A DNA stretch of 64,000 nucleotides from NCBI GenBank assembly GCA_017893485.1, contig JACEHZ010000369.1, forward strand, positions 310,001 through 374,000, written 5' to 3'. The stretch comes from Hemerocallis citrina. Lineage: Eukaryota > Streptophyta > Magnoliopsida > Asparagales > Asphodelaceae. The translations under genes and the position numbers were made by a program. Below are positions 1-12,679 of this stretch, piece after piece. Under the pieces are notes generated by a model, which was not told where the DNA came from, made no database searches, and saw nothing but the letters and a program-made list of their open reading frames with translations. Position 1 is the first letter of the stretch. Each line of letters begins with the position of its first letter.

Positions 1-428
1 CTAATCAATGCATGTGGATGCTTGTTAAATTCTAATCATAAGACTGTATATTTTTTTTTGGATTTCCATCTCTATTTATTTCAAATGTTGTAATTCTGCA
101 TGCTGTCTACCCAAGATTGTGATGAGATTATGACCTAGTTACATTTTAAACCAGTTAGAATTATATACGAGTGTTGTAGCTCCCTAAATCTAGTTTCCAG
201 AACTTTTTACGAATCCGGATTTTGATTTGTAGACTGCAAGTTGATCACTTTTTAGTGCTGTTAGGTTTCTAATTTCCAGATTACTGTTTAGTAGCACATT
301 GGCACGATTAACTAATTAAAATATCATGATAACTATAGAATAAAGACTTGAAATTCACCAAGATGTCAATAGACATGATCACGAGTCAATTTATAATTTT
401 TATAAGATTTTCAAACGAATTTACAGTC

Positions 429-492
<64 letters not shown>

Positions 493-682
493 AGTTATCA
501 CTTTTTTAGTGTTGTTAGGTTTCTAATTTCCAGATTACTGTTTAGTAGCACATCGACATTATTAACTAATTAAAATATTATGATAACTATAGAATAAAGA
601 CTTGAAATTCACCAAGATGTCAATAAATATGATTACGAGTGAATTTATAATTTTTATAAGATTTTCAAACGAATTTACAGTC

Positions 683-752
<70 letters not shown>

Positions 753-2142
753 AATTTGACCCTAACATGCTGCCTAGACATTAGACCAGTAGAGAACTAT
801 CTGTTTGACCTAGCTATTGTAACTATAATATATCGTATGAATATGCGTTGGAAATGAAAGATAGTTTAGTTTCTAGAACTCCTGATAAAATTGAATTCGC
901 TTTCCTATAGCAACGGAAAAGTAAGTTTTTGTATAGCAACATATTGCTGTTCAGAATTTGAATCTTCATGTATCTAAATATAAATATGTTTATTTCTATT
1001 ATTTAATTAATTGAAATGTATACCATGTATTGCATAGCTCTTGATACATCCTTGATCATGTTCTGATACCGTTCCTAATGATTGCATGTTCTAGTTACCG
1101 ATCATGTTACCGTTCGTGTTTACCGATCATGTTTACTGTTCATGTATACTTATAGTAAAAGCATAACCAGCCACGACAATGAAGGTAAGACTTAGTAGTG
1201 AACAATAGAGGAGAGTTTACTAGGAAGAGGCCTGTGTTTCTCGTGTTACATGTTTACCAATCAAGTTTACCGATCAAGTTACCGATCAAGTTTACCGTTC
1301 ATGTTTACCGACCACTGATTATAGTCATGAGAAGACCCGAGTACATAGCCCTGTTAAATTTACCACTAGAGTCTAAACGTTAACTTGATTTTATGCGCTC
1401 AAACCTGTGGTATGGGATGTAGGATTGTGTCCATTAGTTAGGATTTATAAAAGAATGCTAGACATAAGATTAACAGTGAGCACGTGCATGCTTCCTGTTT
1501 ACAAGCTACATGAGTCCAGTTATATGATTCTTGTTTACAAGTTTCGTGATTGTCGTTTATACATTACATGTTTCAATTACCAGTTACATGATTCCTGCTT
1601 ATAAGTCAAGTTCTTATGACCCCATTTATATGTTGCATTTTCCTGTTACATGGGTTGTTCTTTGTATACATGATTTCTTATTCCCTGTTTTATCCTTGTT
1701 CTTGTTTCCATTTTACTTGTACTACTTGCGGTCTGTATCTTGCACTAACAGTCATTTTCTTTTCCCCCAACTCGAGATGAAGAATTTACAGGTACATGAG
1801 AAGAACTGCAAGAAGGACTTAGCGATCAAGTATTCTAAAATATGGAGATGAATTCAAGCCTGCATTTTGTGTTTCTTAGTTTCTGTTGCTATCATTACAT
1901 AAATTGTATTCCGGGCGTTTCGACGCGAAGTTTGTTTCTTTCCTGATGTTGGTTATTTTGTGGACTACTGCAGGAATCACTTATGCTATTCTTGTTTATG
2001 TGATTATATTTTGCCTACGTGGTTGTGATTATATTCATGTTGTTGAGTTGATTTTAAAGCTTATAAATGATGTGTTTATATCATTCACTGGGCCTTAGTC
2101 ACGACCTCGTATCTTATTGTATTTAGGGAAGCTGGGAATGAA
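1..2142 (+). repeat. Degraded LTR, 3' part, of a gypsy-type element
   Basis: No gene is visible. The last 90 bases (about 2055-2142) match, in order, the reverse complement of the start of the 54870 LTR: GCTTAT, ATGATG, TCATTCACTGGGCC, GTCACG, then a GGAAGC-like end. This makes the block the 3' part of an LTR read on the plus strand, with its start outside the window. The final TGACA is decayed. Between about 1085 and 1310 there are several degenerate copies of a TTTACCGATCATG-like unit. No primer-binding site follows, so it is probably a solo or truncated LTR. Confidence 0.6.
237..751. repeat. Tandem duplication of a ~254-bp unit ending in (TA)n
   Basis: Bases 237-490 and 491-751 are two copies of the same sequence, each starting CAAGTT and each ending in a long TA run (433-490 and 687-751). 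The non-TA parts differ by a scatter of substitutions, so the duplication is not very recent. The TA runs are the likely cause of the duplication by unequal exchange or slippage. The poly-Tyr/Ile reading frame through the second TA run is not a gene. Confidence 0.9.
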
Positions 2143-2394
2143 AATTTTGATTGTGCACTCAATGTATTTTCTTCTTTTTTTTCAAAAATTGAAGATGAAA
2201 CATCTATGTTTTCTACAGGGCCAGCGAATTCCATCAGTTTCCAGTCACGCACATACACTAGGCCAAAATACTGATGAGATTGGAACCAACCCTAGGCCAT
2301 ACTAGGAGACTCCCCTGCCCTAGTTTGTTGGATTTGGACTTTCTTTTTTTATATGCTTTGTCGGAATTATATCTATGTTTTGTAAAAACTGTGT
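2143..2394 (+). other. Unassigned stretch with an exon-like block
   Basis: No element signature is seen. A pyrimidine-rich tract ending in TTTTCTACAG at about 2219 looks like a splice acceptor, followed by an open block to about 2302 that ends in a TAG stop and could encode a short C-terminus ending TNPRPY, then AT-rich sequence. It could be the last exon of a decayed host gene or chance. I do not recognise the peptide. Confidence 0.2.
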
Positions 2395-3021
2395 CACTAC
2401 TAGAAATGGGCAGACTAGCGACGTTTTTCTTGTGATGAAATAAGGAATCATTGCCATTGGCGATGATTTCCTGCAACGAAATTTTTTTTATCAAAAAAGT
2501 CGCGAAAAATTACAAATTTCGTCGCAAATATTACTTCCTTTAAATATAATAAAAAAATTTAAGAAATTGCAACGAAATATTACTAAACGTCACAAGTTTT
2601 TGCATCGTTTTGTCAATAAACGTCGCAATTTTATTATGTTTTAAAAAATAAAATTTGGTTTTTATTTACTTTTTTTATTTTGCGACATTAAGTGTAAAAA
2701 TGTCGCAAATAATCATCGCAAAATTTTTGGATTCGTATCCCCGGGTTATTTTGGCGCGCGAACTAATTTTCCTTGCGACGTAACATGTCTTAATGTCGCA
2801 AGTTTTTTTGACGTTTTCTATATTTGAGCTTGAATCACCTCTTTATTTTCCTTTTGTTGTTTTCCCAAACACTTCATCTCCTTTTCTATACCCTCATTTC
2901 CCCCCAAATTTTCACTGTCCCCCCCGACCCCACCATCGCTGTCCACTGCCGTCTTTGACTGCCGCCCCGCATCACCGTACGGCCTGTGCCCCTCCGTCCA
3001 CGTCGCCCCTGACCATCCTAG
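2395..3021. mobile_element. One end of a CACTA-like DNA transposon
   Basis: The block begins with CACTACTAGAAA, a typical CACTA-superfamily terminal inverted repeat in plants, and is followed by many short repeats in both orientations around the core GTCGCAA / TTGCGAC, as in CACTA subterminal regions. No transposase is present. The other end is missing: the copia LTR starts at 3022 inside it. A solitary terminal fragment or a cut-down non-autonomous copy are both possible. Confidence 0.6.
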
Positions 3022-3675
3022 TGTTAGAAAATGGGTATTTTATACACCATTTATGAACCAGTTTTGAGAATTTTTTTGAGTAAGATCCTCTATGAATTAG
3101 TGAGAGATCTTGATGGATTTGTGTTCTCCTACATGAGTAGATCAAAATTGTATATTTATTTACTCAAAACGGTTATCGGGTGAATGAAAAATTGTCTCCC
3201 AAAGTGAGGCAGTTGATTTCTGAAAAATGAGTTGAAGGATATTAGTCTCACATCGGAAATATCCAAGGAATTAGAAGAGGATATATAATAACCTCTTTCT
3301 TGGCATTGTAAGATAGCAAGCCAAGAGGCTATCTCTCTCGCATGCAGCGGGGGATGCAAATCTCGTATCGGATAACATGCTGCTTGTGTGCGCTCGCATG
3401 TCCTGTGGACATGAATGCCGGACCGACGTGAACCCACCCCGTGCAGAGCCACTTTTTTGTTTTTCCGATCTGTAAACGACCGAAATGAATGCAGAAATGT
3501 TTCTGTTTGCCATTTATTCACGTTTTGAACTGCAGAAACGATTTTCTCGGCCATTACAATGGTGCATTCAAGTTGTCTACCGTACAATCAGTGCATTCAA
3601 GATTTTCTTTGCCGTTAACGTCAGTACATTCAAGGAGATGTCTGCTGTTACATTCTTCACCATGCACCTACAAAT
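3022..3675 (+). repeat. Copia 5' LTR, truncated at the TATA region
   Basis: The block matches the 3' LTR from 31731 closely (TGTTAGAAAATGGGTATTTT start, shared middle with TCTGC..TACATTCTTCA) as far as CTACAAAT, where the 3' LTR has its CTATAAATAG TATA box. Immediately after, the sequence jumps to the leader (CGACACAAACTGG). The R and U5 parts are therefore missing here. A piece resembling the missing U5 end lies at about 4628-4730. Confidence 0.8.
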
Positions 3676-5655
3676 CGACACAAACTGGTTTGGTTTTGTA
3701 ATTTTGTAATTTTCCTTTTCCATTTAAATTTATTTGGTTTTCTTCTTCTCATCCTTCTCTGATTTTGTGCCACTAAGATCAAACTTGGTTTTATTGTAAA
3801 TATTTTGTAACCAAAGTTTTAACAAAGAGAATAAATTACTCGAAGTTGTTTTTTTTAAAACAAATTTTGTAACAAACTTAAAACATATATTTTAAAATTT
3901 TTTCTTCTTTTCTGATTTTCAGGCACTTCTTTTTATTTTCTTTTTCATTCCAAAAATTTTACACTCGTGTCGTGTACTTTCAGTTTAAAAATTACAAGTG
4001 ATCGAAGAATGTTGCTGTGGCTGAAACGGTCAAAGTGCCAGTTGCTGATGGGCACAAGTGCCGATTGTTGCTATGGCACGAGTGCCAATGCCAGCCATTA
4101 TACCTGTCTCAGTCTCCCATGGGGAGAAACCTGAGAAGTTCAACGGGCAAAATTTCAAGAGGTGGCAACAAAAAATGATGTTGTGCTTGACCACCTTGAA
4201 TCTCGCAAGATTTTTAAACGAAGAAACTCCAAATCTTAAAGAAGAGCAAGATAACCAAGTCATCGCCGCTCTGGATACTTGGAAAAAGGCCGATTACTTA
4301 TGTAGGAACTACAGATTGAACGGATGCGCCAATTCTTTATACAATGTTTATATTGATAAAAGAACAACTAAAGAACTTTGGGAATGCTTATCTCATAAAT
4401 ATAAAACTGAGGATGTCGTCACCAAGAAATTCATTGTGTGCCGCTTCCTAGACTATAAAATGGTGGATTCTAAAATTTTGATCAGTCAGGTTCAAGAAGT
4501 TCAACTGATCATGCATGAGACACATGCTGAAGGTATGAACTTGAGTGAAAGTTTTCAAGTTGCTGGTATTATTAAAAATTTGACAGCAGATTAGAAAGAC
4601 TTCAAAAATTACTTAAAACTCAAGAATCTACATCAACACTCTACTATCGTTTCTTCTTGGGAGCCGAACGCCTCTGCAAATTCTAGCACTCGGACGAGGC
4701 GAATATGTTTTAAGGAGATTGTGTGATACACACAAGTCTCGACACAAATTGGTTTGGTTTTGTAATTTTGTAATTTTACTTTTCCTTTTAAATTTGTTCG
4801 GTTTTCATCCTTTCCCCCTTCTCTAATTTTGTGCCTCTAAGATAAAACTTGGTTTTATTGTAAAGATTTTGTAACCAAAGTTGTAACAAAAAGAATAAAT
4901 TTCTTGAAGTTGTTTTTTTTATAACCAATTTTGTAACAAACTTAAAACAGAATTTTTTTAATTTTCCCTTCCTTTCTAATTTTTAGGCACTTCTTTTTAT
5001 TTTATTTTTCATTCTGAAAAATTTACGCTCGTGTTGTGTACTTCCAGATTAAAAATTACAAATGCATCGGAGAATGCTGTTGTGGTTGAAACGGCCCAAG
5101 TGCCAATTGCTGATGCGGCACATCTGCCAATTGTTGCTGTGGCACGAGTGCCAATGCCAGCCATTATACCTGTCAATCTCCCATGGGGAGAAACCTGAGA
5201 AGTTTAACAGGTAGAATTTCAAGAGGTGGCAACAGAAAATGAAGTTCTACTTGACCACCTTGAATCTCACAAGATTCTTGAATGAAGAAGCTCCAAATCT
5301 TAAAAAAGATGCACAAGATAACCAAGTCATCGCCGCTATGGATACTTGGAAAACTGCTGATTACTTATGTAGGAATTACATAATTAATGGATTAGCCGAT
5401 TCTTTGTACAATATTTATATTGATAAAAGAATAGCTAAAGAACTTTGGTAATCCCTAGATCATAAATATAAAACTGAGGATACCGGTGCCAAGAAATTTA
5501 TTATGGGCCGCTTCCTAGACTATAAAATTGTGGATTCCAAAATGGTGATCAATCAGGTTCAAGAAATATAACTGATCTTGCATGAGATACATGTTGAAGA
5601 TATGAACCTAAGTGAAGGTTTTCAAATTGCTTGTATTATTAAAAAATTTCCAACA
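3676..5655 (+). repeat. Direct duplication of copia leader plus gag
   Basis: The leader beginning CGACACAAA(C/T)TGGTTTGG occurs at about 3676 and again at about 4740, each copy running about 0.9 kb into gag. Between the copies, 4628-4730 matches the U5 end of the 3' LTR (ATCAACACTCTAC and CGGACGCCTCT-like blocks). The order is U3, leader, gag A, U5, leader, gag B, pol. Unequal recombination between two copies, or a template switch during reverse transcription, would give this. Confidence 0.8.
4058..4594 (+). pseudogene. Copia gag, upstream copy (truncated)
   Basis: The frame encodes a copia-type gag of the UBN2 family, which would form the virus-like particle. Visible features are the N-terminal HGEKPEKFNGQNFKRW block (near residues 20-36), the WQQKMMLCLTTLNLARFL helix and a middle with YIDKRTTKELWECLSHKY. 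It stops at a TAG where related proteins have Trp before KDFKNYLK, and the zinc knuckle is absent because the sequence then jumps to LTR U5-like DNA. The first ATG at 4058 is used, but starts at 4073 or 4088 would also fit. It is an orphaned duplicate of the gag at about 5150 and probably makes no useful product. Confidence 0.75.
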
Positions 5656-8113
5656 GGTTGAAAAGACTTCAAAAATTACTTAAAGCATTAGCGAAAGAAA
5701 TGGGCATTGAGGATCTTGTTTTCAGGGTTCGTATTGAAGAAGACAATAGAAGTTCTGAAAGGGTCGGAGCCATCAGTCATGCAACCCAGACTAATGTGGT
5801 GGAACATAGTCAACGTTCCAAAAGCACAACAACAGAGGGTCCAAGTTGGGGCATACGGGAGGAATCTCCAAGAAGCCGAAGTTTCAAGGCAAGTGCTTCT
5901 GACAAGCTAGGTCACAAGTCTAATGATTTCAGACCACCCAAGAAGAACATGAACAGAGAAGCAAATATAGTTGACGGTATTGCTCAAGACGTCTCTGATA
6001 TCAACCTCTCAGTTGTGGTCTCGGATGTGAATTTGATGGGTTCAAACTCTAAGGAATGGTGGATTGACACTGGAGCTACTCGACACGTGTGCTCCCACAG
6101 AAGTATGTTCTCCTCTTTCGAACCATTAGAGAATGGGGAGAAAATGTTTACGGGGAACTCAGCCACTTCAGAAATCAAGGGCCAAGGCAAAGTGATCTGA
6201 AGATGACTCTCTGAGAAGGAACTGACTCTGAAGAATGTTGCATGTATTCCTGAAATCCATAAGAACTTGGTATCGGGTTCTCTGCTCAATAATCACAAAT
6301 TTCACTTAATGTTTGAGTCAAATAAATTTATTTTGTCAAAGAGTGGAATGTATGTTGGTAGAGAATACGTTAGTGGTGGAATATTCAAACTCAATGTAAT
6401 GACCATGGTCAAGAATATCAATAAAGTTTGCTCTTCTACTTACATGCATGAGTTTTCCAATTTATGACATGGTAGACTAGGACATGTTAATTATGATACT
6501 TTGCGTAGACTAATTAACTTGAATCATATTCCAACATTCCAAATTGATTCCAATCATAAGTGTGAAAATTGTGTTGAGGCAAAACTAACAAGATCATCCT
6601 CAAAAGTGTCGAAAGAAACACTAAAACTCTTGACTTAATTCACAGTGAAATTTGTGATCTATAAATGATACAAACAAGAGGTGGTAATAAGTATTTTATT
6701 ATCTTTGTTGATGATAGCACAAAATACTGTTATGTGTATTTGCTTAAAAGCAAGGACGAAGCAATAGAGAAATTTATTTCCAGTAAAAATGTAGTTGAGA
6801 ATCAACTTAACAAGAAAATTAAGGCGCTAAGAAGTGACCAAGGTGGAGAGTATGAATATTCATTTGTTGAAACTTGTGCTAAGCATGAGATTATACATGA
6901 CGCCACAACGCCTTATTCTCCTCAGTCCAACAGTATTGCTGAGCGGAAGAATCATACCTAAAGGAAATGATGAATGCAATGTTAATAAGTTCTGGTTTAC
7001 CACCAAAATTTGGGGGGGGGGGGGGGATCTATTCTTTCAGCTAATTAAATTAGCTTTTGAATAAGGTACCCAAGAGAAAGAAGATAAAACTCCATATGAA
7101 CTATGGAAAGAAAGAAAGTCATTCTACAAATATTTGTTAATGTGGGGATGTCTTGCCTATGTGGTTGTACCTCCACCTAAGAAAGTGAAAATAGGATAAA
7201 AAAGGGTTGATTGCATTTTCATTAGCTATGCACATAAAAGTAGGGCTTATCAGTTCTTGGTATACAAATCCGATATGCCTGAGATATCAAAGAACATGAT
7301 GATGGAGTCTAGAAATGCATCATTCTTTGAAGATGTATTTCTATGTAAGTCTAAAGAAGTACCATGTTTTTCCAAATGAACACATGAGACTGTCAGTGAA
7401 GATAGTGAAAACCAAGATGAAGAAGTTGAGGAGGAACCTAGTCGTAGTAAAAGAATAAGAACAGAAAAATCTGTTGATCCACGTTTCTTGACTTTTATGC
7501 TTGAAGGTGAACCCCAAACCTTCAAAGAAACGGTGAGCTCTAATGATGGTCATATATAGAAAGAAGCCATTAAGAGCGAAAATGATTCCATCTTGCAAAA
7601 TCATACTTGGGAACTAGTGGATCTTCCACTAGGAAGTAAACATTTAGGTTCCAATTGGATTTTCAAGAGAAAAATGAAAGCAGATGGATCAATTGATAAA
7701 TATAAGGCAAGACTTGTTATCAAGGATATAGACGAAAGGAAGGTCTGTATTACTTTGATACATATTCTCCTGGGACGAGAATAAACTCCATTAGGATGGT
7801 ACTTGCAATAGCAGCCATGTGCAAATTTTGAAGTACAATGGATGTTAAAACATCTTTTCTTAATGAAGATTTACATAAAGAAATCTACATGGAACAATCT
7901 GAGTGTTTTTCAGCTGCACGGCAAGAAAAGAAAGTTTATAAACTGGAGAAATCATTATATGGCTTGAAACAAGCTCCAAAGTAGTGATATGATAAATTTG
8001 ACAATGTCATGATGAAAAATGGTTTCAAAATCAATGAATGTGATAAATGCTTGTATGTCAATGGCACAGAAAGTGGATTTGTCATAATATGTTTGTATGT
8101 AGATGACATCCTT
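5152..8113 (+). pseudogene. Copia gag-pol, first part (gag, AP, INT, RT N-terminal part)
   Basis: This is the main polyprotein, broken by many stops and frameshifts. In order: UBN2 gag (5152-5690), a degenerate zinc knuckle near 5905-5945 that has lost Cys residues, the aspartic protease with WWIDTGATRHVCS (6057), the integrase zinc finger (6470-6600; HGRLGHVN..H then CENC), and the integrase core from about 6665, with the first Asp in IIFVDDST, the second in RSDQGGEY and the Glu in AERKN. The RT follows from about 7560 with WELVDLP and YGLKQAPK. Conserved Trp codons are stops at about 5658 and 6468. A run of 15 G (7012-7026) breaks the frame after integrase. Coding ends inside YVDDIL at 8113 and resumes at 30248. 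Confidence 0.85.
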
Positions 8114-11100
8114 TGTAATACCCCGCAAATTAGCATATAGCTATTTTTGCATAGTAATCTATGCACGTCTGAGTATTGTGCACGATTACATATTTTCTAA
8201 TAACTATCAGTTTAATTGAGAGATTTCAGACATATGAGCTGTTCTGAACCCCGTGAGGTAAACTCGAAGTATCTTCTCGATTAAACTGTGGATTTGTCCC
8301 GATGATTTTAACCAGACAATTTTCGAGAAAAAATTATAATTTCTATAAAACATATATATTTTTATTGATTTTAAATTATATATATTGGGTATTTTAAATT
8401 GAGCTATTGCTTAAATTGAATAAGGGATTAAATGTGTGCACTAGGGTTTGAATTAGGGTATGGTGACCTAGGGTCCCTTGACCTAACCTAGGGTTAGGAA
8501 CCCTAGCATCATAGCATGGCTTGGATCTTGAAAAAGATCCAATGGTGAAGATAATTCACCATGTGGAGTTGACTTATGAAGAATGAGAAGCTTTTTGGAA
8601 ACTTCCAAGAAGCTTCCACTCTTGTATGTTGGTACCTCATCCTACCATCCATTTCTTCCACACCATCCCAACTATCCACCTCACCCCTCACCCCCCTAGC
8701 CTTGGACGGCCACATATACCCCCCCCCCCCCCCCCCCCATCTCATCTCTTCCCAATTTTTCCACTCCATTCACTCCTCTTCTAAACTTCTTCATTTCCTT
8801 CCTTGTTCAAAAGGGGGGGGGAGAAGAAAGATAAAAGAGAGATTTTGTTTTACAAAGAGTTGTAGTAGAGAAGGAGTAGTGTAGTAGGAGTTGTGGAGCT
8901 TCTACAAGAGGAGCAAGTGAGCAAGGGGAAGCAAGCAAGCAAAGCTACAAGGAGGAGTTTTCTTGCAAACTACAAACCGGTGATCTCTCTCAACTCTAAA
9001 ACTTTATTTTCTTGATGTGTATGTGAATTCTTAGCTTGTGGAAGTGTTTGAAGAATTTTGATTATCATGTATAATAAGTGGAATGCTAAGAAAAGATATT
9101 TGAATGGTAAGAACAACTCATTTTTATAAGCTTTTGTCAAGAAGCATGCTTGTGAATGTGAGTTTGGGAATTTCTTGCCCCCAAATGGTTCAGAATTTGG
9201 GGCTCAGATTTTGGGAAATTATTCTTCTATGTATTTAGAGCATCCATGAATTTTTCATAATATTTGGAAGCAATTTGATAGCCCAAACATAGGACCTAAT
9301 CTCGGACAGTAAGCAGCCAAAATTGCTGCTGACAATGTGAAATTCCTGTATATTTCCGATTTTGTATCTCAGTGTAGCCTAGGTATTTTAAGCTGAAAGT
9401 TTTTATGGACACTATTTTATGTGTCTACAACTATAGTCTTAAATTTTATAATTTTTTGAGGTTGTTTGATATCTCAAAGAAATTGTAGAATATAACTGGT
9501 CTGGAAGTTGTGGCCGAAGCTGATTATTTTTGGACTGAGGTTCAAAAGGTCATAACTCCTTGTGTATTTATGATATTGCTATGAATTTTCGGAAGTTTCT
9601 CATGGTATGAGTCTATTTGATGATTCTAAAATTTTAAAATTTTTAGAGGTCATTTGATGAGGGTTCAAAATTATTTAGTAAGGGGTAGTAAATACCCTGC
9701 GGAAAGAGCGGCTGAAATTTTGTGCATTGTTTGGGGAGTCATAACTCATTGTGTGAGTTGAATCTGAATATAAATTTTGGACACAATAGAATTGTATATG
9801 TTTGGATTAATATTCTCGAATTTCATGAGCATTGGACTTAACGTTGATTTATTATTGAATTTCAAAGTGTACTGGGTTCAGCTGAATACAAACCGACTAG
9901 TCCGTGAAAATGGGAAATTCTGGAATTATTTGTTAAGAATTTGGGAAATTAACCAACTAGAGATTTGTAGTAGGTATTCATAGATTTATAAACCATCTGG
10001 AATTTTATAATTCCAGCTTGTAGGTTGAGAGTTATGATTTTCCAAAAACTATGGCAGATCCAGTCTAGTTGATGCCATGTTTATTGAAAAACCAATTTTT
10101 CCCCTGTTTGTGCACCTGATGGAATTTTGTATTTTTGAGGACTTTGTGATGGAATCTGGAGATGTATTCAACTAAAAAGTTGCATTAGGCACTCCCACCT
10201 TTCCATAGAACCCGGAATCGAGTAATTCTGATGAGCGAGTAAGTTTTTATGATGTTGGAAAGGTGCAGCGAGTGCATAATGGAATGTACAAGCTGAGAGT
10301 GTATGAGGTTTTTATGGTGTTAAGATGATCGAATTTGAGGAAATGGTTAACCGGAGAGTTGTAGACTAGGATCTTATCTTTCCAGAATGGGGGATGTCAA
10401 GCAATTCCGAATTGTGTGCTGGAAGTTATGGTCATTGCAAGATTAGCAACCTGTTGTTTAGTTGACTTCGAGCTTATGTTAGCTCGGGAACTTGAGTTCT
10501 TTAAAGAATTGAGTGAGTCGTCCACTAAGGGATTGTAGTGGATCTCCCTACCCTTCTAGAAAGTCTAATTGTGTTGGATTCCGATGAGCGTAGCTTGAGT
10601 TACACCTACTGCTATTTCTTGAACTATTTTATCGGACAATTGATGAGGAACCATCTACATACCGCAGTGTGGTGATCATGAGCTATTGAGTCTCAAAAGA
10701 TGTTTTAGCATTTCATCGAGAACTTAGACAAGTTTCTGGGCTTAGTACTCATGGTGGACATGAGTAAAATGGGTTATAGCTCTGGTCGGGTTGTGATTGG
10801 TGTCTCGATGCCTGAGTCTGTCAAATGGCCAAGAATTTGTGATTATGTGTGTACTTACCTTTATTTGAATTATATTGCATCCTTGGAGTGCCGTTGGACT
10901 ACTCGCTGAGGGTCACGGGCCAGGATTATTTGGTCGCTGCCCTGTGATGGTATTGGGAATCAGTAGATGTGATTCCCGTGATGATTGTTATTTTGACAAG
11001 ACCAGTCAGGCTCGGCATTGATTGTTCAACACCATGTATGATTTTGGGTAACCACATATTTTTAGTAAACTGCATTAATTAGGTTTTCTTATTTTTGTTT

Positions 11101-12302
11101 CACTTAAAGACCAAATTGGTGTTAGGGGTGATTCCCTATAATCCGATTCGTTCTGAGAGTTGGCACTAGGTAGTGATGACCATGGGAATGTCTCTTCCTG
11201 CCATCAAGAATACGTGTTGCGGTGTGTATCTTGCACTGTTGATTCCTACAGTACTGTGGTAAGAACGGGGTGTCGATTTCCTGGCAGATATGGGGTTTTT
11301 AGACCTTTGAGGCTGTCATGTTTTATATGATGGACACGAACGGATTATATTGGATCTTCTGCATAATGGATATGCTGTAGTGTATTTGTAGGTTTATCAC
11401 GGCTTTTGAGTGGGGTCCGGGCGCTGGGTACTAGTGGCAAACCGAGACACCACTAAGTGACTGTAGAATGGATGAGACCGATTAATCTGCAACCTCCTCA
11501 GCCACGCTCTACTATCAGGAACAGGAAGTGTACAATAATAGAATGCATTGCATGGTGAGGGTTAGAATTCCTGAAAATGGAGAAACGGTTTGATCTGGGG
11601 CACATGCAGTATGGGATGCATGTGTGTCCAGAGTCTCGCTGACATTAGATTAAGGCATTCTGTTTCTATACTCTATGTTTTGTATTAGACTTCTAGTCAT
11701 GGCATACACGAATGCTAGAAAATCAGGATACACGCTCTTTTCCATTCAAGATGAATTATGGGTGTGATAGTTGGAGATCGCTGTTTTCTTTTCAGCATTA
11801 CATCAGTAGAATTACTGACGTGCCCACTTAATTAGGTACTTAATACCAGGTCAAGAGGGCAGGTGAGCCAACCCAGCAGGGCATCCAAGTAGGGCGGCAG
11901 TGTACATACCTATCATTCGAGCGGGTGCGGAAACAGCAGAGTCACGCAGCAAAAGGCTCAAGCCGAGGGGCAAGTCCCAGGGAGGCAGATAGACCATTCA
12001 GCAGATTTTTTGGCAATGACCTGCCGAGCATCATTCTGGAAGACAACCGATCATCATTCTGAAAGACAGCCGATAGCTTCGTAAGAGAAGTTTGAATATT
12101 TTTGTAATCAGTTGTAATAAATTTATGTAATTTGTATTCCTTGTTCAAGAACATGATAAGGGTTGTAATTATTGGTATAATGATTCTATTTAGCAATAAA
12201 AGTTTTTAAATTTTTGTGTTATTTACTGTGTTGAGATGCATTTGAAAGAAAAGATTCTGGTGATGTCACGGATGTCATGTAACAGGGATCTGGGGCATTA
12301 CA
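8114..12302 (+). repeat. 5' LTR of the gag-only element (4.19 kb)
   Basis: It runs from TGTAATACCCCG to GGGGCATTACA and is followed directly by the primer site. It has no gene. A C20 run at 8719-8738 follows an ACATATAC sequence that may be the promoter; the sister LTR has ACATATAAC and only seven C at about 15460, so the run has expanded here. The sister copy at 14859 is colinear across the full length with frequent substitutions, which points to an old insertion. Confidence 0.9.
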
Positions 12303-12304
12303 GT

Positions 12305-12316
12305 TCGTATCAGAGC
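12305..12316 (+). promoter_or_regulatory. Primer-binding site, initiator tRNA-Met type
   Basis: Two bases after the LTR the sequence reads TCGTATCAGAGC, one mismatch from TGGTATCAGAGC, the usual plant site complementary to the 3' end of initiator tRNA-Met. It fixes the LTR end at 12302 and the plus orientation of the element. Confidence 0.85.
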
Positions 12317-12679
12317 TGACTTCAAATTGCAGACTAACACAGTAGGAAATTTGACTTTAAAATGCCAAATAGTTGGGTTCAATTTGGATTGCAGGAAGGT
12401 CAAAACCATGATTGTTTCACTTTTCCACTTATGTTTGTAATCTTCCCTACATCCAGAACTAACCTTGTGTGTTTTATTTCCTTGAAGGGTGTCCAGAAGA
12501 ATCAGAAACGGCCATTGTGGAATGGCTGAGGGCGAAGGCAGTAGGACCAACGACACAAACTTCAATGTTGAAGCAGAGTTTACCTGTGTATACTAGATGA
12601 TGGGAGCATTTGTGGAAGCTAGCAGAAACCAAGCACCGCCACAGGGAACACCAAGAGTCGCTGCACCAGCAACCCGATA

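Noticed and set aside
562..768. 68-codon frame with Tyr-Ile repeats
   Set aside because: It is the translation of the TA dinucleotide run.
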